In this document: in pieces, positions 1 through 6,078 of the stretch | How the letters are laid out: every line of letters begins with the position of its first letter | Position numbering within the stretch: position 1 is the first letter of the stretch | NCBI GenBank assembly: GCA_023299965.1 | Contig: JALZVN010000215.1 | Span: 1-6,978 of the forward strand | Origin: Saprospiraceae bacterium | Lineage (GTDB): Bacteria > Bacteroidota > Bacteroidia > Chitinophagales > Saprospiraceae | DNA: 6,978 bases | Direction of reading: 5' to 3' | Translations under genes and position numbers: made by a program | Notes under the pieces: generated by a model | Seen by the model: the letters and a program-made list of their open reading frames with translations, nothing else | Database searches by the model: none | Told to the model about the DNA's origin: nothing

Positions 1-329
1 TGCCCTTCCTCAAACTCAGCTTTCCTTTGGTCGCCGGGTTCGATGGAGAATAAGAAGACGTCTCCATTGGGAAGCCATCTGTAGACATGAATGTCGCACG
101 TCCCTTGGTTTATAAAGGTTACGTCGAATTCACAGGATTCATTTGTCTCCTTGTCTAAATCGAAAATGTCGACCAGAGAAGATGATTTTTCGAGTAGATC
201 CATCGAAAATTCGCCTGCTTTTAGACCAAATGAAGTCAAACAGAACAATATCGAGAGTAAAACGACCGATACCAATCTATTTGATTTAACAAACGATTGG
301 CACTGTTCAGAGTGTAAGAAAAGTTGCAT
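1..329 (-). CDS. Secreted protein with VHL-beta-like region (5' part, runs off window)
   Basis: Reading the minus strand from ATG at 329 gives 109 open codons to the window edge. An in-frame stop lies upstream (complement of 369-371), and this is the first ATG after it. The N-terminus looks like a signal peptide: basic residues K15 and R18, a hydrophobic core at about 19-36 (LVSVVLLSILFCLTSFGL), and probable cleavage near A38. After an acidic linker, residues 66-109 resemble the beta domain of the von Hippel-Lindau protein: F-I-N at 72-74, Y-R-W-L-P-N-G at 83-89, and E-P-G at 97-99, matching the VHL pattern of F-x-N, V-W-L-x-x-x-G and L-P-P-G. A G-rich AAAGGAAC lies just before the ATG. The mature protein would be periplasmic or extracellular. 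The C-terminus is missing, so other domains are unknown. The signal peptide is well supported; the VHL similarity is from memory of the family pattern and is tentative. Confidence 0.6.
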   Translation of the reverse strand, partial: MQLFLHSEQCQSFVKSNRLVSVVLLSILFCLTSFGLKAGEFSMDLLEKSSSLVDIFDLDKETNESCEFDVTFINQGTCDIHVYRWLPNGDVFLFSIEPGDQRKAEFEEG

Positions 330-635
330 AGTTCCTTTTTGTAAAAATGTTCTAATAGTATACTTGTTTTATTTATTCATGTCACAACATCCACGAAAGC
401 GTAATTTTTAATTATCACTTTTGTAACATTCTAACAATCTGATTGCATCAATAATTAGACCAAATTTTCGTCATAATTACCTTTTTGCAAAATTAAATAC
501 TTTTTTTTGAGCTAAATAAAATTTTTATTGGCATTTACACTCTATTTGAGCGTAATATCCGAACAAAATTAAAATTTAAATATATGTAATAGTGACATGC
601 AAGATCTCTATCTACGATATATCAGCTCTTTAAAT

Positions 636-656
636 CAATGATTCTTTTAATCATTG
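636..656. repeat. Perfect inverted repeat, 8-bp arms
   Basis: CAATGATT (636-643) and AATCATTG (649-656) are exact complements around a 5-base CTTTT loop. No T-run follows on either strand, so this is not a standard intrinsic terminator. It could be an operator, or a hairpin in the leader of the minus-strand gene at 329 or the tail of the STAS transcript. Confidence 0.5.
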
Positions 657-723
657 TCTAAAATAGTATGTCGACCTCCAGTATAATATGGATAAGTCAA
701 CGTTGATAACCGGTGTTGATGGA

Positions 724-750
724 TTTTCAAGCCTGCGACGGGCTTTAAAA
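724..750. repeat. Inverted repeat, 9 of 10 bp paired
   Basis: TTTTCAAGCC (724-733) pairs with GGCTTTAAAA (741-750), with one C/T mismatch and a 7-base loop. It lies about 120 bases beyond the STAS stop codon on the minus strand. The outer arms are A/T runs, so it might act as a weak 3' end for the STAS transcript, but no separate U-tract follows the stem on that strand. Confidence 0.4.
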
Positions 751-868
751 ACTATTTAGTAGTCTTTAATAGTAGATAAGTGGTATTTGGTAAATTTTCT
801 TTAGGTTAGGACAAAATTAACAATAAAATCCGTTCTTGGAGTAATATTGTTACATAAATACGTATATT

Positions 869-1255
869 TTATTCCTCTATATCAGAATCCGTATTTAGCT
901 GTGTCTCAATTTGCTCCATTGCAATATAATCGATTGACTCTGAAACAGTTGGAATGATTGTCAATACTGTATCCAATCTTGAAATTGAAATCAATTTTTT
1001 GACATTTTCATTCTCTACGCCTGTTACAATAAAAGATCCTTCTTCAGACCATAGTCGATTTGCTGTGAGGATTGCGCTTAAACCAGAGCTATCTACAAAC
1101 TTCACTTTTTCGAGGTTAAGAATGAGATTCTTAGCACCTTCATTTTTGATAATTACAAACTCAGACTTAAGATGCGGGGCGAGTAATGAATTGATGTTCT
1201 CCTCCTCAATAGTAAGTACACAATAACTTTCTTGTTTGTCTGCTGTATATTTCAT
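869..1255 (-). CDS. STAS-domain protein, anti-sigma factor antagonist type
   Basis: This 128-residue protein is essentially one STAS domain. The motif F-V-D-S-S-G-L-S-A at 53-61 is the conserved phosphoacceptor loop of SpoIIAA/RsbV-like proteins; by analogy with SpoIIAA the second serine, S57, would be the phosphorylation site. In that family the unphosphorylated antagonist binds an anti-sigma kinase and frees the sigma factor. The beta strand before the loop (NLILNLEKVKFVD) and the following helix (LSAILTANRLW) fit the fold. The tail is acidic (ends TDSDIEE). ATG at 1255 was preferred over an in-frame TTG at 1276, which would add seven residues, because M-K-Y leads directly into the first beta strand. 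No kinase, phosphatase or sigma gene is adjacent, so its partner is unknown and it may serve another signalling or scaffold role. It is divergent from clpC. Confidence 0.88.
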   Translation of the reverse strand: MKYTADKQESYCVLTIEEENINSLLAPHLKSEFVIIKNEGAKNLILNLEKVKFVDSSGLSAILTANRLWSEEGSFIVTGVENENVKKLISISRLDTVLTIIPTVSESIDYIAMEQIETQLNTDSDIEE

Positions 1256-1588
1256 CTTTATCAGTCTAGCCTGCAAGATATTTATTTATTGGCAAAATCT
1301 CGTACATTATTAAAAACTATATTATATATTTTAGCCAACTTTAATTACGCTTCACACGTTTACACACTAGCGTCTTGGATGTAAAAAATATATAATCAAG
1401 CCTAATCGTTTTCTAAATAAATCCTTTACTGGCACAGTTTTGAAGACACTAAGTATAGATTAAGGATCCAAGATTTGATTCAAAACAAACATATTAATTA
1501 TGTCTTTTTGATATAATATGTTATCATTGAATACAATTATTAGTTTATGAAGCGTGCAATAAATTTATTGCCCACCAAAAATTAAACA
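1256..1588. other. Divergent intergenic region between STAS gene and clpC
   Basis: These 333 AT-rich bases must hold the promoters for both the STAS gene (minus) and clpC (plus). No ORF or RNA gene was recognised. A TATAAT hexamer sits at 1512-1517. The Bacteroidota-type -7 pattern TAnnTTTG occurs on the minus strand at 1493-1486, but no TTG was found at the expected -33 distance. The one striking element is the palindrome at 1556-1571, annotated separately. Confidence 0.6.
1556..1571. promoter_or_regulatory. Perfect 16-bp palindrome in clpC leader (possible operator)
   Basis: GCAATAAATTTATTGC is an exact 16-bp palindrome with no spacer. It ends 17 bases before the clpC ATG, so it lies in the leader or core promoter. 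Perfect dyads of this length are typical binding sites of dimeric repressors. It is neither the CtsR heptad repeat nor the HrcA/CIRCE element known from other bacteria. With no loop it is a poor RNA hairpin, which favours DNA binding. Function is inferred from symmetry and position only. Confidence 0.4.
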
Positions 1589-4117
1589 ATGAGTAAAAAA
1601 TTTTCTCCCATAGTAAAGCAGGTTATTACGGCTAGTAGAGAAGAAGCCATCAGATTAGGTCATGATTATATTGGCACTGAGCACTTGTTGCTTGGGTTAG
1701 TAAAAGAAAAGAAAAGCCTAGCCGTGAAGGTGCTTAAATCTCTAGACATCAATTTAGTAGCTCTGAAGAATAGTATCGAAGAATCTATTCAAACAAGAAC
1801 AAACAGCAAGGCTACGATTAATTTAGGTGAGTTGCCTCTCAATAAGCAAGTAGAAAAGGTTTTAAAAGTAACCTTCCTAGAAGCAAAAATGCTCAAGAGT
1901 GAAGAAATAAGTCCTGAGCACTTAATGCTTTCAATTCTAAAGCATAAAGAAAATCTTGCAAGTAGAATACTTCGTCAATTTGATGTTGATTATGAAATAT
2001 ATAAGACAGAGATGGATTATGTAAAACAAGAGCAAGAGTTTACTTATCCTGATGTATTCAATAGTGCCTCTGAATCAGATGAAAATTTTGAAGATGATCA
2101 ACAATCTGGGAAATTTCAAAGAAAAGGCAACTCTAAATCAAGAACACCAGTTTTAGACAATTTTGGAAGGGATATCACAAAATTGGCAGATGAGGGCAAA
2201 TTAGACCCTATCATAGGTCGTGAAACGGAAATAGAAAGAGTTTCACAAATTCTGAGTCGTAGAAAGAAGAACAATCCTATATTAATAGGTGAACCAGGTG
2301 TGGGTAAAACAGCCATTGTAGAAGGTCTTGCTTTACGTATCAATCAAAAGAAAGTGTCTAGAACACTTTTCAATAAGCGTCTAGTAATGCTTGATCTTGC
2401 AGCGCTCGTTGCGGGTACTAAGTATAGAGGTCAGTTTGAAGAGCGAATGAAGGCAATTATGAACGAACTCGAAAAAAGCAGAGACGTCATATTATTCATT
2501 GATGAGATTCACACTATAGTTGGTGCTGGTGGAGCAACTGGTTCACTTGATGCTTCTAATATATTCAAACCTGCTCTTGCAAGAGGGGAATTGCAATGTA
2601 TAGGCGCATCCACCCTAGATGAATATCGTCAGCACATCGAAAAAGATGGTGCTTTAGATAGAAGATTTCAAAAAGTACTGGTAGAACCGCCTTCAGCAGA
2701 AGAAGCTGTTCACATACTTAATAATATAAAGGAAAAATACGAAGAGTTCCACAATGTCGATTATTCTGACGATGCTGTTGAAGCATGTGTAAAATTAAGT
2801 GATAGATATATAAGTGATAGATTCCTTCCGGACAAGGCTATTGATGTCTTAGATGAAGTAGGAGCTCGTGTTCACTTAAAGAACATTCATGTTCCTAAGC
2901 ATATCGAAGAATTAGAGAAAAAGATCGAAGATCTTAAAGAACTGAAGAATCAGGCGGTAAAAAACCAGCAGTACGAGCGTGCAGCTGACTTGCGTGATGA
3001 TGAGAGTAAACTTGTTAGACAATTAGAGTTTGCTAAAGTGGAATGGGAGGAAGAATCTAAGACAAAACGTTATCCAGTAGTGGAAGACGATATAGCTGAA
3101 GTAGTAGCTATGATGACTGGTATCCCAGTTAAAAGAGTTGCGCAATCAGAAAGTTCGAAATTGGTTAAAATGTCTGATGATCTTGGCGGAAATGTAATCG
3201 GTCAAGATGAGGCAATACAAAAAGTAACCAAAGCAATACAAAGAAATAGAATAGGGCTTAAAGATCCATCTAAGCCAATTGGTTCTTTCATATTCCTAGG
3301 TCCTACAGGTGTAGGAAAAACAGAACTGGCTAAAGTATTAGCTAAATACATATTTGATTCTGAAGAAGCGCTTATACGTATTGATATGAGTGAGTACATG
3401 GAGAAGTTCTCAGTAAGTAGACTTATCGGAGCGCCTCCAGGCTATGTAGGATATGAAGAAGGCGGTCAACTTACAGAAAAAGTAAGGAGAAAGCCATACT
3501 CTGTAATATTGCTAGATGAAATAGAAAAGGCACATAGAGATATCTTTAGTATCCTTCTCCAAGTAATGGATGATGGTCAGCTTACAGATGGTATGGGTCG
3601 TAAGGTAGATTTCAAAAACTGCCTTATTATAATGACTGCCAATATCGGTATCAAGGAGATGGAAAGGTCTATCAAGTTTGGTATGAGTGATAAGGCAAAG
3701 GAAGAACATGATCAAACTTACCTACAAAGTGCTATAAAGAAGGTGTTTGCACCTGAATTCCTTAATCGTATAGATGATATCGTCATCTTTAAGAAGCTGA
3801 TGAAGGAGCATATCTTTAAGATTATTGATATCACACTAAAGGACTTGTTTGATAGATTGGAAGGTATGGGCTATTCTTTGAAGCTTACTGATGATGCAAA
3901 AGACTTTGTGGCTGAGAAAGGATACGATCCACAATTTGGTGCACGTCCTCTTTCAAGAGCCATACAAAAGTACATTGAAGATCCGCTTGCGGAATATATA
4001 CTTACCAATAATCCTGCAGAAGGCACTGCATTGAAGGCTTCTCTTGATAAAAAGAATAATGTACTGAAAATTACCTCTCCTAACGACAAATCGAAGAAAT
4101 CGGAGTCTAAGAAGTAA
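1589..4117 (+). CDS. clpC: ATP-dependent Clp protease ATP-binding subunit ClpC (Hsp100/AAA+)
   Basis: This 842-residue cytoplasmic AAA+ unfoldase is the size expected for ClpC, which threads damaged or tagged proteins into ClpP. Domains in order: two N-terminal Clp repeats (about 16-68 and 90-142); an acidic linker (about 155-180); ATPase 1 with Walker A GEPGVGKT at 234-241 and Walker B ILFIDE ending at E306, plus the arginine finger region ALDRRF; a middle domain with a UVR-like motif (RAADLRDDE, from 464), which separates ClpC from ClpA and ClpB; ATPase 2 with Walker A GPTGVGKT at 571-578 and Walker B LLDE ending at E644; the C-terminal small domain with GARPLSRAI; and a Lys/Ser-rich tail. 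All ATPase residues look intact. The expected ClpP-docking tripeptide (I/V/L-G-F) after sensor 1 is not evident; the region reads IKFGMS (695-700). No clpP or adaptor gene is present nearby. A terminator follows 20 bases after the stop, so clpC is probably monocistronic. Confidence 0.97.
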   Translation: MSKKFSPIVKQVITASREEAIRLGHDYIGTEHLLLGLVKEKKSLAVKVLKSLDINLVALKNSIEESIQTRTNSKATINLGELPLNKQVEKVLKVTFLEAKMLKSEEISPEHLMLSILKHKENLASRILRQFDVDYEIYKTEMDYVKQEQEFTYPDVFNSASESDENFEDDQQSGKFQRKGNSKSRTPVLDNFGRDITKLADEGKLDPIIGRETEIERVSQILSRRKKNNPILIGEPGVGKTAIVEGLALRINQKKVSRTLFNKRLVMLDLAALVAGTKYRGQFEERMKAIMNELEKSRDVILFIDEIHTIVGAGGATGSLDASNIFKPALARGELQCIGASTLDEYRQHIEKDGALDRRFQKVLVEPPSAEEAVHILNNIKEKYEEFHNVDYSDDAVEACVKLSDRYISDRFLPDKAIDVLDEVGARVHLKNIHVPKHIEELEKKIEDLKELKNQAVKNQQYERAADLRDDESKLVRQLEFAKVEWEEESKTKRYPVVEDDIAEVVAMMTGIPVKRVAQSESSKLVKMSDDLGGNVIGQDEAIQKVTKAIQRNRIGLKDPSKPIGSFIFLGPTGVGKTELAKVLAKYIFDSEEALIRIDMSEYMEKFSVSRLIGAPPGYVGYEEGGQLTEKVRRKPYSVILLDEIEKAHRDIFSILLQVMDDGQLTDGMGRKVDFKNCLIIMTANIGIKEMERSIKFGMSDKAKEEHDQTYLQSAIKKVFAPEFLNRIDDIVIFKKLMKEHIFKIIDITLKDLFDRLEGMGYSLKLTDDAKDFVAEKGYDPQFGARPLSRAIQKYIEDPLAEYILTNNPAEGTALKASLDKKNNVLKITSPNDKSKKSESKK

Positions 4118-4137
4118 AAAATATCAAAAAATTATAA

Positions 4138-4187
4138 GGACTACACCCAAATATTCATTTATTTAGGTGTAGTTTTTTATTTTTTAT
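4138..4187 (+). terminator. Intrinsic terminator of clpC
   Basis: CTACACC (4141-4147) pairs perfectly with GGTGTAG (4166-4172). The stem extends inward through AAAT/ATTT after one mismatch and outward by A-T and G-U pairs. The tract TTTTTTATTTTTT begins at 4173. The position just after the clpC stop and the T-run make this a clear plus-strand terminator separating clpC from infC. Confidence 0.9.
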
Positions 4188-4230
4188 CCTATATTTAAAC
4201 AATTAAATTTTATCATTAAAAAATACACAT

Positions 4231-4821
4231 TTGGCCAATAGAAGATCCAGAAACTTTGTAAGAAGACCAGAGCACAACTACAAAATCAACAAATACATTA
4301 CTTCACAAAGAATTCGTCTAGTAGGAGATGATCTTGAATCTGTAAGCGCAGAAGTAGGCGTGAAAATAGAACCAGACGTATATAATACCCGTCAAGCTAT
4401 AGCATGGGCTGAGCAGGTTGGTTTAGATCTTGTCGTTATCTCTCCAAAAGCTGACCCACCAGTAGCTAGAATCATTGATTTCAAGAAGTTTCTTTATCAA
4501 AAGAAAAAGAAGGACAAGGAAATCAAGGCTAAAACACAAAAAACAGTTATCAAAGAAATCAGATTTGGTCCTAATACGGATGATCATGATTTTGAGTTTA
4601 AAATGCGTCACGCACATAAATTCCTTGAAGAGGGTGCAAAAGTAAAGGCTTACGTGCACTTTAGAGGTAGAACGATTGTATTTAAAGATAGAGGAGAATT
4701 GCTTCTCTTAAAGTTCTTAAAGGAACTAGAAGAAGTAGGCGTGGCTGAAGCACTTCCAAAAATGGAAGGAAGAAGAATGATTGTAATCATTCAACCTAAA
4801 AAGAAGAAAAAGAGCAACTAA
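4231..4821 (+). CDS. infC: Translation initiation factor IF-3
   Basis: This 196-residue protein binds the 30S subunit, blocks premature 50S joining and checks start-codon/initiator-tRNA pairing. The N-terminal domain (about 17-90) shows I-N-K-x-I-x-x-x-x-I-R-L-V-G-D, D-L-V-V-I-S-P, A-D-P-P-V-A-R-I-I-D and F-K-K-F-L-Y-Q. A lysine-rich linker (QKKKKDKEIKAK) leads to the C-terminal domain with K-E-I-R-F-G-P, D-H-D-F-E-F-K and a final I-V-I-I-Q-P. The start is TTG at 4231 (L-A-N-R-R), because no ATG exists between the upstream in-frame stop at 4204-4206 and the conserved N-terminus. An in-frame ATT at 4207, the codon type used by E. coli infC, is an alternative adding eight residues. A rare start codon fits the known IF-3 autoregulation. 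About eight extra residues (ESVSAEVG) appear to be inserted after R-L-V-G-D-D. thrS, rpmI and rplT, the usual neighbours, are absent. Confidence 0.96.
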   Translation: MANRRSRNFVRRPEHNYKINKYITSQRIRLVGDDLESVSAEVGVKIEPDVYNTRQAIAWAEQVGLDLVVISPKADPPVARIIDFKKFLYQKKKKDKEIKAKTQKTVIKEIRFGPNTDDHDFEFKMRHAHKFLEEGAKVKAYVHFRGRTIVFKDRGELLLLKFLKELEEVGVAEALPKMEGRRMIVIIQPKKKKKSN

Positions 4822-4841
4822 CTCTTTAATCAAAAATATAT

Positions 4842-4875
4842 AAAGGCTATCTTTTGAAAAAAAGATGGCCTTTTT
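4842..4875 (+). terminator. Intrinsic terminator of infC
   Basis: AAAGGC followed by TATCTTTT (4842-4855) pairs with AAAAGATGGCC and the following Ts (4860-4873), with one G-U pair and a GAAA loop at 4856-4859. It continues into TTTTTGCTTTT. The stem of about 14 bp with a tetraloop and T-run, 21 bases after the infC stop, shows that the infC transcript ends here. Confidence 0.93.
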
Positions 4876-4950
4876 GCTTTTAGAGTCTATCTATAAGCAA
4901 GTTGATTACCTCTTTGGAATACAGATGAATACTTAAAAAGGCTTATTTTC

Positions 4951-5170
4951 CCTTAGCGGCTCGCCAAAGGCGATACAGCCTACCTCGTAGGCTGGCCTGC
5001 AGAAGGCAGGTAAGCTAGACAAACGGAGTGCGTAGAGGCGAAGGACAGTAGAGGCCATGACGTAGGAATGGGTGCGCAGCACGTACCCTCGCATGCCCTG
5101 GTCTCGCTTATCTCGATCTGCGAGGGCTTGGGTGGTACAGCAAGGATCGGGATAAGTCGAGACGCCCCCT
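4951..5170. repeat. GC-rich element packed with inverted repeats (possible structured RNA or dispersed repeat)
   Basis: A hand count gives 131 G/C in 220 bases (about 60%), against about 35% in a sampled piece of infC. Stems seen: TCGCC-aaa-GGCGA (4961-4973); AGCCTAC-ctc-GTAGGCT (4977-4993, 7 perfect bp); CCTGC-agaag-GCAGG (4996-5010); GGGTGCG-cagca-CGTACCC (5070-5088, one G-U); and a long imperfect stem with arms 5101-5118 and 5145-5163. GTAGAGGC occurs twice, at 5032-5039 and 5048-5055. There is no ORF. It may be an intergenic palindromic repeat family, a structured non-coding RNA, or the processed 3' end of the Smr transcript. The sequence supports the structure but not a strand or a function. 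Confidence 0.6.
5101..5163. repeat. Long imperfect inverted repeat inside the GC-rich element
   Basis: The arm 5101-5118 (GTCTCGCTTATCTCGATC) pairs with 5145-5163 (GATCGGGATAAGTCGAGAC): GTCTCG with CGAGAC, TTATC with GATAA, and CGATC with GATCG, plus a T-G wobble and a small asymmetric internal loop. Inside it CTTG (5127-5130) can pair with CAAG (5141-5144), leaving TGCGAGGG (5119-5126) as a bulge. This is the strongest single structure in the window outside the terminators. Confidence 0.65.
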
Positions 5171-5211
5171 AATCAAGACCATAATTCCTATATATAATAA
5201 GGTACTAGTCC

Positions 5212-5982
5212 CTACTTGAATATCACCTCGGTAGCTCCGTACCCAAATTGACCATGGTATTCATTTTTGAATTGAGCAACAGTAGGATCTGCTTTGAGCA
5301 TATTGGCAAGGTCGTTTTTGAGACGCCCCTTCCCCACTCCATGCAATAGATACACCTTGTCAATTCCCAGCATATATGCCTCCTCTATATATTCCTTCGC
5401 TTTGAATAGCTGATATTGGAGTTTTTCGAAGGTATTCATATTACTAGAATCACCAACAAGTTGTTCAATATGTAGATCAATGGAGGTGCTAAAATTGGCT
5501 TTATTAAGGATATCTAGATTAATAGGTGTAGCAGCCACAAACTGCTTTTCCTGCTCGACTTGGACCGTACGAGTATAGTTTTTTAGGCTCTCTTCTTGCG
5601 TTTGTGTTTTCGCCTTAACTTCCTCTAAACCAAGCTTATAATAGGTTTGCTGCGTGTATGAATCTACCATCTTGTGCTTGAAAAAGGACTTTGCCTTGAT
5701 TTTTAATATATAGTTTAATCTCGGTCCTGTACCTGTAGACAACTTCTCCCACATGGTAATAGCAAAAATGGGAGACTCATTGAGGTGGTCAAACTTGAGG
5801 TAGTTTAGCTTCTGGTCGCCGTACGACAATACTTGAGAAGTGAAGCGTTTTGAGGTCTCTCTTCCCGAGCTATAGGTAATATCATACAAATAATCCAAGT
5901 CTGAATCATTGATCAATTGTGCTTGAAAACCATCAATGTCGTTTTCCTCATTTAGATATGGGTAAAAATAGATTTGAAACAT
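5212..5982 (-). CDS. Smr-domain protein with DUF2027-like N-terminal domain
   Basis: This 256-residue protein has no signal peptide and is probably cytoplasmic. The C-terminal Smr domain (about 167-256) shows D-L-H at 169-171, H-G-V-G-K-G at 214-219 and G-Y-G-A-T-E-V at 247-253, the conserved pattern of MutS2-type Smr domains, some of which are nucleases acting on DNA or RNA. Residues about 15-108 (GFQAQLINDSDLDYLYDITY, then L-K-I-K-A-K-S-F-F) resemble the beta-rich DUF2027 domain found with Smr in Bacteroidota. Residues 109-165 form a polar, Gln/Glu/Lys-rich linker. The N-terminal KOW-like domain that I recall in longer family members is absent. ATG at 5982 is the only usable start: the frame is open upstream to a stop at 6055-6057 but contains no ATG, GTG or TTG. 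The substrate is unknown. The gene is divergent from queE and convergent with infC. Confidence 0.85.
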   Translation of the reverse strand: MFQIYFYPYLNEENDIDGFQAQLINDSDLDYLYDITYSSGRETSKRFTSQVLSYGDQKLNYLKFDHLNESPIFAITMWEKLSTGTGPRLNYILKIKAKSFFKHKMVDSYTQQTYYKLGLEEVKAKTQTQEESLKNYTRTVQVEQEKQFVAATPINLDILNKANFSTSIDLHIEQLVGDSSNMNTFEKLQYQLFKAKEYIEEAYMLGIDKVYLLHGVGKGRLKNDLANMLKADPTVAQFKNEYHGQFGYGATEVIFK

Positions 5983-6078
5983 ATACTTTTGTATTGACCT
6001 AATAAGGTAAGTGGCAATATATATAGATAGCGCATCAAAAACAATAGGGTGCTCCTAGATGCCAAACAAAAAAACCGT

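Larger units (their letters stand above)
330..868. other. Gene-free region with hairpins
   Basis: This 539-base AT-rich stretch lies upstream of the secreted-protein gene and downstream of the STAS gene, both on the minus strand. I see no convincing ORF, tRNA or rRNA. It contains a perfect 8-bp hairpin (636-656), a 10-bp palindrome TCAACGTTGA (697-706), a hairpin with GC-rich inner arms (724-750), and an 11-base symmetric site CAATCTGATTG (435-445). The promoter of the secreted-protein gene is expected in its left part, but no full -33/-7 pair could be assigned. Confidence 0.6.
4876..5211. other. Convergent intergenic region between infC and the Smr gene
   Basis: The region lies between the infC terminator (plus) and the stop of the Smr gene (minus). 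Its left 70 bases and last 40 bases are ordinary AT-rich spacer; the centre (4951-5170) is a GC-rich inverted-repeat element annotated separately. No protein-coding ORF was seen and no tRNA cloverleaf was recognised. Confidence 0.6.

Noticed and set aside
91..411. Plus-strand ORF of 106 codons
   Set aside because: It lies antisense to the secreted-protein gene, has no recognisable domain, and its tail runs into AT-rich spacer; the minus frame has a signal peptide and conserved pattern.
488..495. TAATTTTG on the minus strand as a Bacteroidota -7 element for the secreted-protein gene
   Set aside because: The octamer matches TAnnTTTG, but no TTG lies at the -33 distance and it would leave a leader of about 150 bases; in AT-rich DNA such matches arise by chance.
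954..1226. Plus-strand ORF of 90 codons
   Set aside because: Antisense shadow of the STAS gene, which has an unambiguous family motif.
1255..1276. Upstream TTG start for the STAS gene (adds seven residues)
   Set aside because: The ATG at 1255 directly precedes the first beta strand; the extra residues are not part of the domain and the codon is rarer.
1486..1493. TATGTTTG on the minus strand as a promoter for the STAS gene
   Set aside because: The -7 pattern fits, but the upstream sequence lacks the -33 TTG and the leader would be about 230 bases.
4951..5170. GC-rich element as a CRISPR array, tRNA or rRNA fragment
   Set aside because: There are no regularly spaced identical repeats, no cloverleaf with an anticodon arm and TTC loop, and no recognisable rRNA sequence.
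5984..5991. TACTTTTG on the plus strand as a -7 element for queE
   Set aside because: It matches TAnnTTTG, but no -33 TTG is found upstream and it overlaps the start of the Smr gene's untranslated region; not enough to call a promoter.
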